Positions 26,924-36,274 of a stretch of 64,000 bases of DNA are shown one piece after another (positions within the stretch are counted from its first letter, which is position 1; each line of letters opens with the position of its first letter). The notes below the pieces were generated by a model that had not been told where the DNA came from, searched no databases, and saw only the letters and a list, made by a program, of their open reading frames with translations. The translations under genes were made by a program, and so were the position numbers. Source of the stretch: Cognatiyoonia sediminum (GTDB lineage Bacteria > Pseudomonadota > Alphaproteobacteria > Rhodobacterales > Rhodobacteraceae); the NCBI RefSeq assembly GCF_900129845.1, contig NZ_FQXB01000001.1, positions 620,001 to 684,000 on the forward strand. Reading direction: 5' to 3'.

Positions 26924-28261
26924 CTATAAGAAAAGACGCTCAACGCACCAGTAAACTGCAACCACACCAATCAAGATCGATCCCGGCATAGCGACCATTT
27001 CGCGATAGCTATCGTAACGGCCCACAACGCTGGATGCCGCCGACAGGCCCAGCAAGATCGCGGCAGTAACAATCAGGATGATCACATCAGAGCCGTTTGC
27101 CCATCCCGAAACTGGGATAATCAACGCCATCAGAACGACCATCACAGCCAAATACCCCGCAGCAGTCATCTTGCTCGCAGTGCCAGTTTTGTCCAAAGAG
27201 ACCGCTTTCATGACGATGAGATAAGCGACAGCCACAACAGCGATCTGACCAATCTCAACCCCGATGTTGAAGCCGATAAGTGCCGGAATGAAGCTGTTTT
27301 GCGGCAAACCAAACTCTGCCAGAACGCTCGCGAAACCCAACCCATGCAAGAGGCCAAATCCGAAGATAATGAATGGTCTCCAAGGAGACAGACCTTCGGT
27401 GAACAGGTTCTCGATGGCAACATAAACGATCGAGAGCGCGATTAGCGCCTCGACGACCACGATGGTTTCGATACTGCCTCCAAAAAGCGTACCGGAGAGG
27501 TTAACGTACCCGAGCGCGGCTAGAGCCAAAGTAATGGTATGCGCCAATGTGAACGCTGAAATCTGCCACAAGAGTGGCCCCATACGCGTGGACAAGAAGA
27601 ACAGGCCCAGCACAAAGAGGATATGATCCAAGCCCTTTGGAACAATATGATCGAAGCCTACTGGTATATAGTTGACGAATGTCTGCCATCCGCTGGCCTG
27701 ATCGCCACCTGCCAAAGACACCTCCGGCGAAGATGATCCGGCCTCGAGGAACCCATCGTAAGGCGCATCTACGCCCATCTGACGCAAAACGAGCGCTCCG
27801 AACTCAGGCGCCCAACCTACTGCAACTTTGTCGGCATCATCCGACAGCGGAACAACAAATTGAATTTGGCTATTCCTTGGCAGTTCAAAGTTACCAACTT
27901 CTGCGGCGGTGACCTCTGTCAGTTCAGGTTCGCCGCGCGTGCCATCGACGATCACATTGATCTTCGATGCCATGTCAGGCCAGAACTCTTGGAACGCCGC
28001 ATCAAGCTCGGCAGGCTCCAACGCCCGCAATTCATCATAGAACTCCGCTTCGGCCGCGTCGTTTGTGTCGAGTGTCGAGGCCTGATCAATACCGGCGATG
28101 AAGCTTTCGAGGTTTAACTCCACATCAAAAACCAGACCGTCATCCGTGCGGGTCATATCCGCAATCGACGGCAGCACCTCATGCGCTTGCGCCATTGACG
28201 CCAATGTGAAGAACAATGCGACACAGCTTGACAACACCTTTGTCACGGTCACTTTAGTCAT
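26924..28261 (-). CDS. HupE/UreJ family membrane protein with N-terminal periplasmic domain
   Basis: A 445-residue protein: signal peptide (about 1-26, ending MAQAHEV), a periplasmic domain of roughly 200 residues, then a hydrophobic HupE/UreJ_2-type domain with about seven membrane helices. The family motif is visible as VGFDHIVPKGLDHILFVLG, with paired histidines and aspartates that could bind a metal. HupE/UreJ relatives transport nickel or cobalt, but this long form is uncharacterised. ATG 28261 puts the signal peptide at the N-terminus; 28282 is an alternative. It is head-to-head with a DUF4198-like gene, only 19 bases apart. Confidence 0.8.
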   Translation of the reverse strand: MTKVTVTKVLSSCVALFFTLASMAQAHEVLPSIADMTRTDDGLVFDVELNLESFIAGIDQASTLDTNDAAEAEFYDELRALEPAELDAAFQEFWPDMASKINVIVDGTRGEPELTEVTAAEVGNFELPRNSQIQFVVPLSDDADKVAVGWAPEFGALVLRQMGVDAPYDGFLEAGSSSPEVSLAGGDQASGWQTFVNYIPVGFDHIVPKGLDHILFVLGLFFLSTRMGPLLWQISAFTLAHTITLALAALGYVNLSGTLFGGSIETIVVVEALIALSIVYVAIENLFTEGLSPWRPFIIFGFGLLHGLGFASVLAEFGLPQNSFIPALIGFNIGVEIGQIAVVAVAYLIVMKAVSLDKTGTASKMTAAGYLAVMVVLMALIIPVSGWANGSDVIILIVTAAILLGLSAASSVVGRYDSYREMVAMPGSILIGVVAVYWCVERLFL

Positions 28262-28280
28262 ACCAAAAACGGAGTTTTTC

Positions 28281-29081
28281 ATGCGTTGTCTTGCCCTTGC
28301 CTTTGCACTGCTGTCATCCCCCTTGCAAGCGCATGAATTATGGATCGAGCCCATCGCCTACGAAGTTGCGGCGCAAGATATGGCCGTTGCTAACCTTGTC
28401 AACGGCGAAAACTTTGAAGGCAACAACATCGCGTATTTCCCGAACCAATTCCGTAGGTTTGTGGCGGTTAATGGTGGGCAGTTCGCAAACATCCAAGGCC
28501 GTATCGGGGATCGGCCAGCGATGAAACTTGAGCCGCTTGGCTCGGGTCTCCATGTGATCGCTTACCAATCCAACACGTCGCTCATCGAATATAACGAGTG
28601 GGAAAAATTCCAGAAATTCGTCGATCACAAGGATCTCGGAGATGCGGCAGCGTCCCATGCTGAACGCGGTTTGCCGGACAGTGGCTTCTCGGAAGCTTAT
28701 TCTCGTTATTCCAAGTCTCTCATTTCCGTCGATGGTGGCGAAGGGAACGATCGCAAACTCGGTTTCACGACAGAAATCGTAGCGCTCGACAACCCTTATA
28801 CTAGTCCTGACCTGACTGAGATGCGGCTCCAACTCTACTATGGCGCAGATGTTAGAGCCGACGAACAAATCGAGATATTCGAAAAGGCCAAAGACGGGGC
28901 CGTTAACATCACGCTTGTTCGGACCGACGAGAATGGAATAGCGACGATCCCCGTTCAGCCTGGACACAGCTACATGGCAGATGCCGTTGTTTTGCGTGAG
29001 CCGTCCGAACAACTCGCTGCGGATACTGGTGCGGTTTGGGAAACGCTATGGGCGAACCTGACGTGGGCTGTGCCAGAGTAG
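28281..29081 (+). CDS. Periplasmic DUF4198-like protein
   Basis: A 266-residue exported protein with a clear signal peptide (MRCLALAFALLSSPLQA, then HELWIEP). The mature N-terminus HELW and the following layout resemble DUF4198 proteins, several of which occur with nickel or cobalt importers. The C-terminal domain (about 165-250), ending in GIATIPVQPGHSYMADAVVLR, looks like an immunoglobulin-type beta domain. ATG 28281 has a GGAG site at proper spacing. Divergence from the HupE-like gene suggests a shared metal-related role, which is an inference. Confidence 0.7.
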   Translation: MRCLALAFALLSSPLQAHELWIEPIAYEVAAQDMAVANLVNGENFEGNNIAYFPNQFRRFVAVNGGQFANIQGRIGDRPAMKLEPLGSGLHVIAYQSNTSLIEYNEWEKFQKFVDHKDLGDAAASHAERGLPDSGFSEAYSRYSKSLISVDGGEGNDRKLGFTTEIVALDNPYTSPDLTEMRLQLYYGADVRADEQIEIFEKAKDGAVNITLVRTDENGIATIPVQPGHSYMADAVVLREPSEQLAADTGAVWETLWANLTWAVPE

Positions 29082-29120
29082 GCTTGCTCTTCTCTAAGGT
29101 CTGCCGCACATAGTGGGCCT

Positions 29121-30002
29121 ATGACGAAAACACCTGACATCATTTGTATCGGTTCGTTCCTTTGGGACGTGATCGGCCGCGCCAACAATCATATGCGCAT
29201 CGGCTCTGATGTGCCGGGGCGGATCACCCGCCTGCCCGGTGGTGTCGCGTTAAACATTGCAATGACGCTCAAGCAATTTGGCATGACACCGACCGCCTTG
29301 TCAGCGATTGGTCAGGATGCCGAGGGCAACGAACTTATCAGTGAAATCCAAAGAATGGGCATTCAGTGCGACCACGTATATCGCTCCGATGACCTTCCCA
29401 CCGATGTCTATATGGCGATCGAAGGCGCGAATGGTTTGATCGCCGCCATCGCCGACGCCCATTCACTCGAAGCTGCTGGCGATAAGATACTCCGTTCTTT
29501 TCGCGACGGCTCTTTACCGATCGATAATCGTCCGATAGCCCTCGACGGGAATCTGACGGTCGAATTGTTGCAATCCATCGCAGAAGATCCTTTCTTCAAG
29601 GATGCAGACATTCGGATCGCACCCGCGTCCCCAGGCAAAGCAATGCGCCTTTCAACCTTCATCGGCCACAGCTCGACAACATTCTACGTCAATCTCGAAG
29701 AGGCGGGATTGCTCTGCAATACCGAATTCACGGAAAGCGAAACGGCCGCTCTCGCCCTTGTGGAACGCGGCGCACATCGCGTGCTTGTCACAGATGGCGG
29801 CAGTTCTGTGTCCGACGCAAACGGATCATCCGTTATCACACAAACGCCACCTTCTGTTCTTGTCACTCGCGTGACCGGCGCAGGAGACACCTTCATGGCC
29901 GCGCATATCGCGTCTGAAGTTGGCGGAGCAAACCGAGAAGACGCTCTCACCCGCGCCCTTAAAGCCGCCGCAACATATGTTTCTGGAGAAACGCCCTCAT
30001 GA
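29121..30002 (+). CDS. psuK: PfkB-family kinase, probable pseudouridine kinase
   Basis: A 293-residue ribokinase/PfkB sugar kinase. The N-terminal GG motif region LPGGVALNIAMTLKQFG (about 38-54) and the C-terminal GAGDTF (253-258, catalytic D256) are diagnostic of the family. It overlaps psuG by 4 bases, the standard arrangement in which PsuK phosphorylates pseudouridine to pseudouridine 5'-phosphate. The substrate call rests on that context. Confidence 0.87.
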   Translation: MTKTPDIICIGSFLWDVIGRANNHMRIGSDVPGRITRLPGGVALNIAMTLKQFGMTPTALSAIGQDAEGNELISEIQRMGIQCDHVYRSDDLPTDVYMAIEGANGLIAAIADAHSLEAAGDKILRSFRDGSLPIDNRPIALDGNLTVELLQSIAEDPFFKDADIRIAPASPGKAMRLSTFIGHSSTTFYVNLEEAGLLCNTEFTESETAALALVERGAHRVLVTDGGSSVSDANGSSVITQTPPSVLVTRVTGAGDTFMAAHIASEVGGANREDALTRALKAAATYVSGETPS

Positions 30003-30904
30003 TCCCGATCGCCTATAGCGCCGAAGTCGCTGCGGCCCGTGAAACCAACGCGCCCATCGTTGCGCTGGAAAGCACGATTATCACCCATGGCATGCCCTAT
30101 CCACAGAATGTCCAAACCGCCGAACTGGTGGAGTCTGACGTCCGTGCGGCAGGGTCAACGCCAGCTACCATCGCAGTGTTGGACGGAACTCTTCATATCG
30201 GGCTTGAACCTGAGCAGCTGCTACAGTTGGGCCAAGCCAATGATGTTGCCAAGCTAAGCCGCGCCGACATGGCGGCCTGCATCGCGCAAGGAGGCAATGG
30301 GGCCACAACCGTGGCAGCGACAATGATCGCTGCCCATATGGCTGGCATTAAGGTATTCGCGACTGGAGGGATCGGCGGAGTGCACAAAGGCGCTGAAAAC
30401 TCCTTTGACATCTCTGCCGACTTGCAAGAACTGGCGCAGACACCGGTCACAGTCGTGGCCGCAGGCGCAAAAGCCATCCTGGACTTGCCAAAAACCTTCG
30501 AAGTGCTCGAAACGCTCGGCGTACCAGTCATTGCCTTTGGTCAAGACACCCTGCCCGCCTTTTGGTCCCGCACCTCCGAGATACCGGCACCGCTCCGCAT
30601 GGATACGGCCGCTGACGTTGCTCAAGCACAGCTTATGCGGGCAGCTATGGGCGTGTCAGGCGGACAACTGATCTGCAACCCAATTCCAGCCAACGACGAA
30701 ATATCGGTAGAGGTCCTATCACCAATCATCTCCCAAGCTCTGACCGAAGCCGAAGTCCAAGGCATCAGCGCAAAGGACGTCACCCCCTTCCTGTTAGGGC
30801 GTATCTTCGAACTCACCAAAGGCCGCTCGCTTGACGCCAACATCGCTCTGGTGCGAAACAACGCCCGATTGGCTGCTGAAATTTCCATCAAAATGCAAAA
30901 GTAA
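29999..30904 (+). CDS. psuG: Pseudouridine-5'-phosphate glycosidase
   Basis: Cleaves pseudouridine 5'-phosphate to uracil and ribose 5-phosphate by reversible C-glycosidic chemistry. The 301-residue protein has ALESTIITHGMPYPQN (22-37), GGNGATTVAATM, GGIGGVHKGAE and VVAAGAKAILDL with K158, which corresponds to the Schiff-base lysine of the E. coli enzyme. The length is normal. With psuK it completes salvage of pseudouridine from RNA turnover. Confidence 0.95.
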   Translation: MIPIAYSAEVAAARETNAPIVALESTIITHGMPYPQNVQTAELVESDVRAAGSTPATIAVLDGTLHIGLEPEQLLQLGQANDVAKLSRADMAACIAQGGNGATTVAATMIAAHMAGIKVFATGGIGGVHKGAENSFDISADLQELAQTPVTVVAAGAKAILDLPKTFEVLETLGVPVIAFGQDTLPAFWSRTSEIPAPLRMDTAADVAQAQLMRAAMGVSGGQLICNPIPANDEISVEVLSPIISQALTEAEVQGISAKDVTPFLLGRIFELTKGRSLDANIALVRNNARLAAEISIKMQK

Positions 30905-30994
30905 GTGAAGACCAGACGCTGTGTTGCTACATTTTCTTGTGATCTGTCCACAGCACGCCTACATGTCAGTCGTTGACGCGGTGAAGGCCCATTC

Positions 30995-31714
30995 ATGGAA
31001 GACGAACAGAATATTGATGACCTGCGCCGTCGCAGACCGGGGTTGATCTCTCGGCTGCGCAGCAACTTTCTGGCCGGTATCATTATTATTGCGCCAATTG
31101 CTCTCACACTTTGGTTGATTTGGACTGTTGTTGGGTGGATCGACAGCTGGGTTTGGCCATTTATCCCAAGCGCCTATCATCCCGAGGAAATTGTGAACTG
31201 GGCCCTCGGTCTTGAGGGCGAAGAACAGATTTCCTTTAACGTTCGCGGCTTTGGCGTCATCGTATTTTTATTCTTCACAGTCGTAGTCGGCTGGATCGGT
31301 AAGGGCCTGCTCGGGCGATCCTTTCTGCGCTTTGGCGAAGGTATTGTGGACCGGATGCCTGTCATCCGCTCCGTCTACAACGGTGTCAAACAAATCGCCG
31401 AAACCGTCTTTTCGCAGCGCGATACTTCTTTCGACAAGGCCTGCATGATCGAATACCCTCGCAGAGGCATTTGGGCGATTGCCTTTGTCTCAACCGATGC
31501 AAAGGGCGAAGTCAAAACCATCGCGTCAGAAGACGAAGACGTTGCGACCGTTTTCCTACCTACGACGCCAAACCCAACATCAGGCTTCTTGTTGTTCCTG
31601 CCGCGTAAAGATGTGCGACTGCTTGATATGTCCGTTGAAGACGCGGCGAAGCTTGTTATTTCTGCGGGTCTTGTCTACCCCGATGGAACTGTTCCACCGC
31701 AACCGGACCCTTAA
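30995..31714 (+). CDS. DUF502 family membrane protein
   Basis: A 239-residue protein with two N-terminal membrane helices (about 27-50 and 83-105) separated by a short loop. They are followed by the DUF502 signature FGEGIVDRMPVIRSVYNGVKQI (about 115-136) and a soluble C-terminal domain. The family is widespread in proteobacteria, with no agreed function. Its stop abuts the next start (TAAATG), so it is cotranscribed with the LysE-type exporter. Confidence 0.88.
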   Translation: MEDEQNIDDLRRRRPGLISRLRSNFLAGIIIIAPIALTLWLIWTVVGWIDSWVWPFIPSAYHPEEIVNWALGLEGEEQISFNVRGFGVIVFLFFTVVVGWIGKGLLGRSFLRFGEGIVDRMPVIRSVYNGVKQIAETVFSQRDTSFDKACMIEYPRRGIWAIAFVSTDAKGEVKTIASEDEDVATVFLPTTPNPTSGFLLFLPRKDVRLLDMSVEDAAKLVISAGLVYPDGTVPPQPDP

Positions 31715-32317
31715 ATGCTCACCGCCGCTACGACCGGTTTCATCACAGCCTTTTCTTTGATCCTTGCCATTGGCGCACAAAATGCATTTGTGCTGCGCCA
31801 AGGCCTGGCGAAACAACATGTGTTCTGGCTTTGCCTTTTGTGTGCGACCTCCGATGCGATATTGATCGCGGCGGGGGTTCTTGGCTTTAGCGCGATTGTC
31901 GCTCAATTCCCTAACCTGCCCCTCTATATGGCATGGGGCGGAGCTGCATTCTTGTTCGTCTACGGAGCCATGCGGCTTTGGGCAGCCTATCTTGGCGAAT
32001 ATGCCATGCAACTCAGCGGACAATCTGCGGGTCTTTGGGCGACTTTGGCGACTGGTGCTGCGTTTACATGGCTCAACCCACACGTCTACCTCGACACATT
32101 GGGCCTTATCGGTGCAATTTCCACAGATTTCCCAGCAGGTCCTGAACGTACCGCTTTCGGAATCGGAGCGGTCACGTCCTCTTTCGTCTTCTTTTTTGGC
32201 CTCGGCTATGGCGCACGACTATTGGCGCCCGTTCTTCAGTCCGCACGCTCGTGGCGCATCCTCGACGTCATTATCGGTGTTGTTATGTGGGCGCTGGCAC
32301 TTAAGCTGATCAGCTAA
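31715..32317 (+). CDS. LysE/ArgO family amino-acid exporter
   Basis: A 200-residue inner-membrane protein of the LysE superfamily with about six helices. ITAFSLILAIGAQNAFVLRQGL (about 9-30) with the GAQNAFVLRQG motif is highly characteristic of LysE/ArgO, and TWLNPHVYLDT (about 118-128) is the second conserved motif. It probably exports lysine and/or arginine. The start codon directly follows the DUF502 stop; the end overlaps the convergent patatin gene by 8 bases. Confidence 0.92.
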   Translation: MLTAATTGFITAFSLILAIGAQNAFVLRQGLAKQHVFWLCLLCATSDAILIAAGVLGFSAIVAQFPNLPLYMAWGGAAFLFVYGAMRLWAAYLGEYAMQLSGQSAGLWATLATGAAFTWLNPHVYLDTLGLIGAISTDFPAGPERTAFGIGAVTSSFVFFFGLGYGARLLAPVLQSARSWRILDVIIGVVMWALALKLIS

Positions 32318-33344
32318 ACATCGCCTCCAAGTCAACGGTTCCACGCTCGTTCAGATCGTCGCGATGCGCGCTTAGAAACGCTTTGGCTGCCACCTCGCCC
32401 GCTAAACGTAACCGATCGAGGATTACAGGCGTCGGAATGGTTTTCGTCGCAACGTTCAATGCGTTCATCAGTTCATCGTCGGAAATCATATGAACCAGAA
32501 CGTCTTTCATACTACCCCGTCCCATCGTGCCATCGGCCAACAAGCGTTTGACGAAACTGATCGCCCGCAATTCACGCAACAACGAGCTGTTGAAACTGAT
32601 CTCGTTGATCCGGTTTTGGATGGCCTGACTGTTTGTAGGCAGTTCTTCGCGGTAGAGCGGATTGATGTTCACCACCAAAATATCATCTGGCAAGTCGGGG
32701 TGAAACAAGGGGTACAAGGCTGGGTTGCCGGTGTATCCGCCGTCCCAATAGGCCTCTAGTTTTCCGGTCTCTGAGTCTTCAATCTCCACCGCTTGAAACA
32801 GGCTCGGCAAACAGGCTGAAGCCATGATCGCCTTCGGTCCGATATCTTTGCCAGAGAACAATTTGATCTTTCCAGACCGCACATTCGTCGCACAGATCCA
32901 AAGTTGCGGTCCGTCAGGTGCGCAGACCTCGTCAAAATGAAAATCGCCAACGATCCGACCTAATGGATTTTGCATCAACGGCCCATAAACATAAGGCGAC
33001 GTCATCCGCGTGGTGAAATCGAACGCCGCATAAGCTGGAGAAAATTCAAGCGCCTTCGCCCAATACGCTGCCGATGAGGACAGCGCCGACATCCAAGGCG
33101 CAAACTCCGGCTCTGTCACCGCGCCAATCTGCGACCAAAGCCACCGTAAGTTCTCAACAGCACCATCGCGTCCGCCCGCAACAAGGCCTGACTTCACCGC
33201 AGCACCATTCAATGCACCAGCCGACGTTCCTGACAACGCTGCAATTTCGATACCCTCGTCCTGCAACAGAACGTTCAACACACCCCAAGTGAAAGCGCCA
33301 TGCGCACCGCCGCCTTGAAGAGCGAGGTTGATACGTTTGGTCAA
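32310..33344 (-). CDS. Patatin-like phospholipase
   Basis: A 344-residue patatin-family serine acyl hydrolase. The oxyanion loop GGGAHG (11-16), the nucleophile elbow GTSAG with S41 (39-43) and the catalytic D201 in WDGGY complete the Ser-Asp dyad. It has no signal peptide, so it is probably cytosolic. The start overlaps the stop of the 3-hydroxybutyrate dehydrogenase gene by 4 bases; the pairing suggests a role in lipid or polyhydroxybutyrate turnover, but the substrate is unproven. Confidence 0.92.
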   Translation of the reverse strand: MTKRINLALQGGGAHGAFTWGVLNVLLQDEGIEIAALSGTSAGALNGAAVKSGLVAGGRDGAVENLRWLWSQIGAVTEPEFAPWMSALSSSAAYWAKALEFSPAYAAFDFTTRMTSPYVYGPLMQNPLGRIVGDFHFDEVCAPDGPQLWICATNVRSGKIKLFSGKDIGPKAIMASACLPSLFQAVEIEDSETGKLEAYWDGGYTGNPALYPLFHPDLPDDILVVNINPLYREELPTNSQAIQNRINEISFNSSLLRELRAISFVKRLLADGTMGRGSMKDVLVHMISDDELMNALNVATKTIPTPVILDRLRLAGEVAAKAFLSAHRDDLNERGTVDLEAMFS

Positions 33345-34105
33345 AGCGCTGTCCAGCCGCCATCCACGCTAATAGTGGTGCCGGTAATTTGAGCCGCCGC
33401 GTCGGAGCACAGGAAATTGACTGTCCCACCAAGTTGCTCAACGGTTGCAAACTCTTTGGAAGGCTGGCGTTCCAGAATGACTTTCTGCTTCACTTCTTCT
33501 TCGGTCATTCCGTATTTCTTGGCCGTATCTGGGATTTGCGCCTCGACAAGCGGTGTCAGAACGTAGCCCGGACAAATGGCATTACAGGTGATCTGTTCCC
33601 TTGCAGTCTCCAAAGCCACTGTTTTTGTCATTCCGACAACACCATGTTTTGCGGCAATATAGGCCGACTTAAATGGCGATGCGGTCAATCCGTGCGCAGA
33701 AGCGATATTCACAATCCGGCCCCAGCCGCGTTCTCGCATCACCGGCAAGGCCGTAGCCGTTGTGTGAAACGCAGAAGACATATTAATCGCGATGATCGCA
33801 TCCCATTTTTCTACTGGAAAATCTTCGATCGGCGACACATGCTGAATACCGGCATTATTTACCAAGATGTCGCAGCCGCCCGCGGTCTCGATCAAAGCGC
33901 GGCAGGCGTCGCCGTCGGACATATCGGCCTGAATGTAGCGGGCATTAACTCCAGTTTCCTTTGCGATCTCCGTAGCCAAAGCATGGTCTTTTTCATCATC
34001 CGTGAAGGAGTTGAGAACAACGTCGACGCCAGCGCGTGCCATTTCCCACGCCACACCCAATCCAATGCCAGAGTTCGATCCCGTGATAACAGCCGTCTTT
34101 GCCAT
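33341..34105 (-). CDS. bdhA: 3-Hydroxybutyrate dehydrogenase (SDR family)
   Basis: A 254-residue short-chain dehydrogenase that interconverts D-3-hydroxybutyrate and acetoacetate with NAD. The cofactor loop TGSNSGIG is at 8-15, NNAG at 83-86 and the catalytic S136, Y149 and K153 (SAYIAAK) follow. PLVEAQIPDTAKKYGMTEEE is typical of bacterial BDH rather than other SDRs. It probably acts in polyhydroxybutyrate or ketone-body use, with the downstream patatin-like gene. Confidence 0.92.
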   Translation of the reverse strand: MAKTAVITGSNSGIGLGVAWEMARAGVDVVLNSFTDDEKDHALATEIAKETGVNARYIQADMSDGDACRALIETAGGCDILVNNAGIQHVSPIEDFPVEKWDAIIAINMSSAFHTTATALPVMRERGWGRIVNIASAHGLTASPFKSAYIAAKHGVVGMTKTVALETAREQITCNAICPGYVLTPLVEAQIPDTAKKYGMTEEEVKQKVILERQPSKEFATVEQLGGTVNFLCSDAAAQITGTTISVDGGWTAL

Positions 34106-34240
34106 GATGCGCCCTTTCAGATTTGCTTGTGCAGAGATTATGCTGCAACTGCGAAATAGCCAACGGGGAAAGCGACGTTAAGAATCACCAATTTCCGCAT
34201 AGGGTTGTGAGGGATTCCTTGCAAAAAACCTGCGTTTCCT

Positions 34241-34267
34241 AAAAAAAACGCCCGCACGAAGCGGGCG
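34241..34267 (-). terminator. Strong intrinsic terminator facing left
   Basis: A 7-bp all-GC stem with a TTCGT loop followed by T8 on the minus strand. Read in the plus direction there is no T-run, so it does not serve a plus-strand gene. No minus-strand protein gene lies immediately to its right. Confidence 0.9.
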
Positions 34268-34316
34268 TAAAGTTATTGAGGCAGGTTTCATACAGGCAAG
34301 AAACCTATCGAGCAGT
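34241..34316 (-). ncRNA. Candidate small RNA of about 76 nt on the minus strand
   Basis: The 325-bp gap 34106-34430 has no gene but contains a complete minus-strand transcription unit. A promoter sits at 34351-34323 with a predicted start near 34316. The transcript would have an AGGTTTC/GAAACCT hairpin, then a GC-rich terminator stem (CGCCCGC/GCGGGCG, 34249-34267, 5-base loop) followed by eight U residues (34248-34241). No coding frame of note lies inside. It diverges from the solute-binding-protein gene at 34431. All parts are read directly from sequence; transcription is untested. Confidence 0.65.
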
Positions 34317-34322
34317 GACTTC

Positions 34323-34351
34323 CTTATAAGCAATTAGGTGCCTTCGTCCAA
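34323..34351 (-). promoter_or_regulatory. Sigma-70-type promoter of the small RNA candidate
   Basis: On the minus strand TTGGAC (34351-34346) and TATAAG (34328-34323) are separated by exactly 17 bases. No minus-strand protein gene lies downstream before bdhA, over 200 bases away and beyond a strong terminator. Confidence 0.65.
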
Positions 34352-34430
34352 GCTAAAAGTTTGAAAACCTTAGAAACCCTGATTACGGTCAAGCTCAAAG
34401 AAAACAACGAGCACGGGGATTGTTTCCAAA

Positions 34431-36239
34431 ATGAAACCAGAGTTTTTCCGCCTATTGCGCCGGTTCACCGCAGTTTCAGCTTTCATTTGCGGAACATCCG
34501 CCTTTGCCGATCAGCACGGCATAGCCATGTATGGCGACCCAGCGTTGCCTGCTGACTTCACTCACCTGCCCTATGCAAACCCCGATGCACCCTTGGGCGG
34601 CAAGATCGTTACGTCGAGTGTTGGTACATTCGACAGTCTCAACCCCTTCATTCAGAAAGGTTCGGTGCATTGGCAACTGCGGTTCCTCATGCAAGAGACT
34701 TTGATGGGCCGATCGCTGGACGAGCCTTTCTCGCTCTACGGTGTTTTGGCCGAAAGCATAGAAACCGGCCCAAACCGTGAATGGGTCGAGTTTACTCTCC
34801 GACCAGAGGCGAAGTTCTCCGATGGCTCCCCCGTTACTGTGGATGATGTCATTTGGTCCTATGAAACACTCGGCACGCAGGGCCACGGCCGCTACCGAGG
34901 GTTTTGGGAAAAGGTTGAAAGCCTGGAACAGGTTGGTGAACGCACCGTCCGTTTCACGTTCAGCACTGAGGATCGTGAACTTGCGTTGCTGGCGGGTTTG
35001 CGCCCCATCCTGAAAAAGGACCAATGGGAGGGCCTCGATTTCACAGAAAGCGGGCTTGAGGTCATTCCCATCACCTCGGCTGAATATGTCATCGACGATT
35101 TCGAAGCTGGACGGTTTATCTCCTTCAAGCGCAATCCAGATTATTGGGGCAATGACGCGCCATTCCGACGAGGGACAGGAAACCTCGACGAAATCCGACT
35201 GGAATTCTACGGCGACGAAACAGCAGCGTTCGAAGCGTTCAAAGTCGGCGAGGTCAACGCCAACCGAGAATTCAATGTCGCGAAATGGGAAAGCCAATAC
35301 AACTTCCCGCGCGTTCAGAATGGCGAAGTGGTCCTATCTGTCCTTCCCCATGAACGCCCGTCCGGGATGACCGGCTACGTGATGAATACACGTCGTCCTC
35401 AATTTGAAGACTGGCACGTCCGCGATGCGATGCTTCATGCCTTCAACTTTGAATTCATAAATGAAGCGATGACAGGATCGGCGCAGCCGCGGATCACATC
35501 TTATTGGTCTAATTCCCCGCTCTCGATGGAACACGGACCCGCTGAAGGACGCGTCGCGGAGCTGCTCGAGCCTTACAGCGATCAATTGCCACTCGGCGCA
35601 TTGTTTGGTTACGACTTGCCGGTTAGTGATGGCTCTGAACGTAACCGCGCTGGTATCGCCACAGCACTAGAGCAGATGGAACGCGCCGGCTACACCGTAC
35701 AAAACGGCGTCATGGCGGACGCTGAGGGTAACCCCTTTACTTTCGAAATCTTGCTTCAGTCAGGCAGTTCCGAGAACAGCGCAATAATCGACATCTTCTC
35801 ACAGGCCTTGGCGCGACTGGGTATCGAAGTCACCATTACAGCGGTGGACAATGCGCAATATCGGGAACGCACCGACGCCTATGATTTCGACATGACCTAC
35901 TACCGTCGCGGTGTTTCGTTATCGCCTGGCAACGAGCAATACGCCTACTACGGTTCGGAACGCGCAGACGAACCTGGTGGACGTAACTTGATGGGCGTCA
36001 AGTCAGAAGCCGTCGACGCGATGATCGGTCACCTGTTGAACGCACCAAGCCAAGAGGATTTCGTCGCAGCAGTTAAAGCTCTCGACCGCACTCTGACGGC
36101 GGGCCGCTATGTCATCCCAATTTATCAATGGAATATCAGCCGACAGGCCCACGATACCCGCCTCAAGTATCCAGAAGACCTTCCCATCTTTGGCGATTGG
36201 CCCGGTTGGCAACCTGATGTCTGGTGGTGGGAAGAATAA
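34431..36239 (+). CDS. Extracellular solute-binding protein, family 5 (YejA/oligopeptide type)
   Basis: A 602-residue periplasmic binding protein of ABC-transporter family 5. A signal peptide covers about 1-26 (ending TSAFA, then DQHG). DFTHLPYANPDAPLGGK near residues 42-58 and SFDSLNPF-like GTFDSLNPFIQKG match the YejA-type group that binds peptides. FTLRPEAKFSDGSPVTVDDV is the standard family-5 motif. No permease or ATPase gene follows, so it must work with components encoded elsewhere or be an orphan receptor. Confidence 0.9.
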   Translation: MKPEFFRLLRRFTAVSAFICGTSAFADQHGIAMYGDPALPADFTHLPYANPDAPLGGKIVTSSVGTFDSLNPFIQKGSVHWQLRFLMQETLMGRSLDEPFSLYGVLAESIETGPNREWVEFTLRPEAKFSDGSPVTVDDVIWSYETLGTQGHGRYRGFWEKVESLEQVGERTVRFTFSTEDRELALLAGLRPILKKDQWEGLDFTESGLEVIPITSAEYVIDDFEAGRFISFKRNPDYWGNDAPFRRGTGNLDEIRLEFYGDETAAFEAFKVGEVNANREFNVAKWESQYNFPRVQNGEVVLSVLPHERPSGMTGYVMNTRRPQFEDWHVRDAMLHAFNFEFINEAMTGSAQPRITSYWSNSPLSMEHGPAEGRVAELLEPYSDQLPLGALFGYDLPVSDGSERNRAGIATALEQMERAGYTVQNGVMADAEGNPFTFEILLQSGSSENSAIIDIFSQALARLGIEVTITAVDNAQYRERTDAYDFDMTYYRRGVSLSPGNEQYAYYGSERADEPGGRNLMGVKSEAVDAMIGHLLNAPSQEDFVAAVKALDRTLTAGRYVIPIYQWNISRQAHDTRLKYPEDLPIFGDWPGWQPDVWWWEE

Positions 36240-36274
36240 GGGGCTACATCTGCGAAAAATACTGTGAGGCAGAC

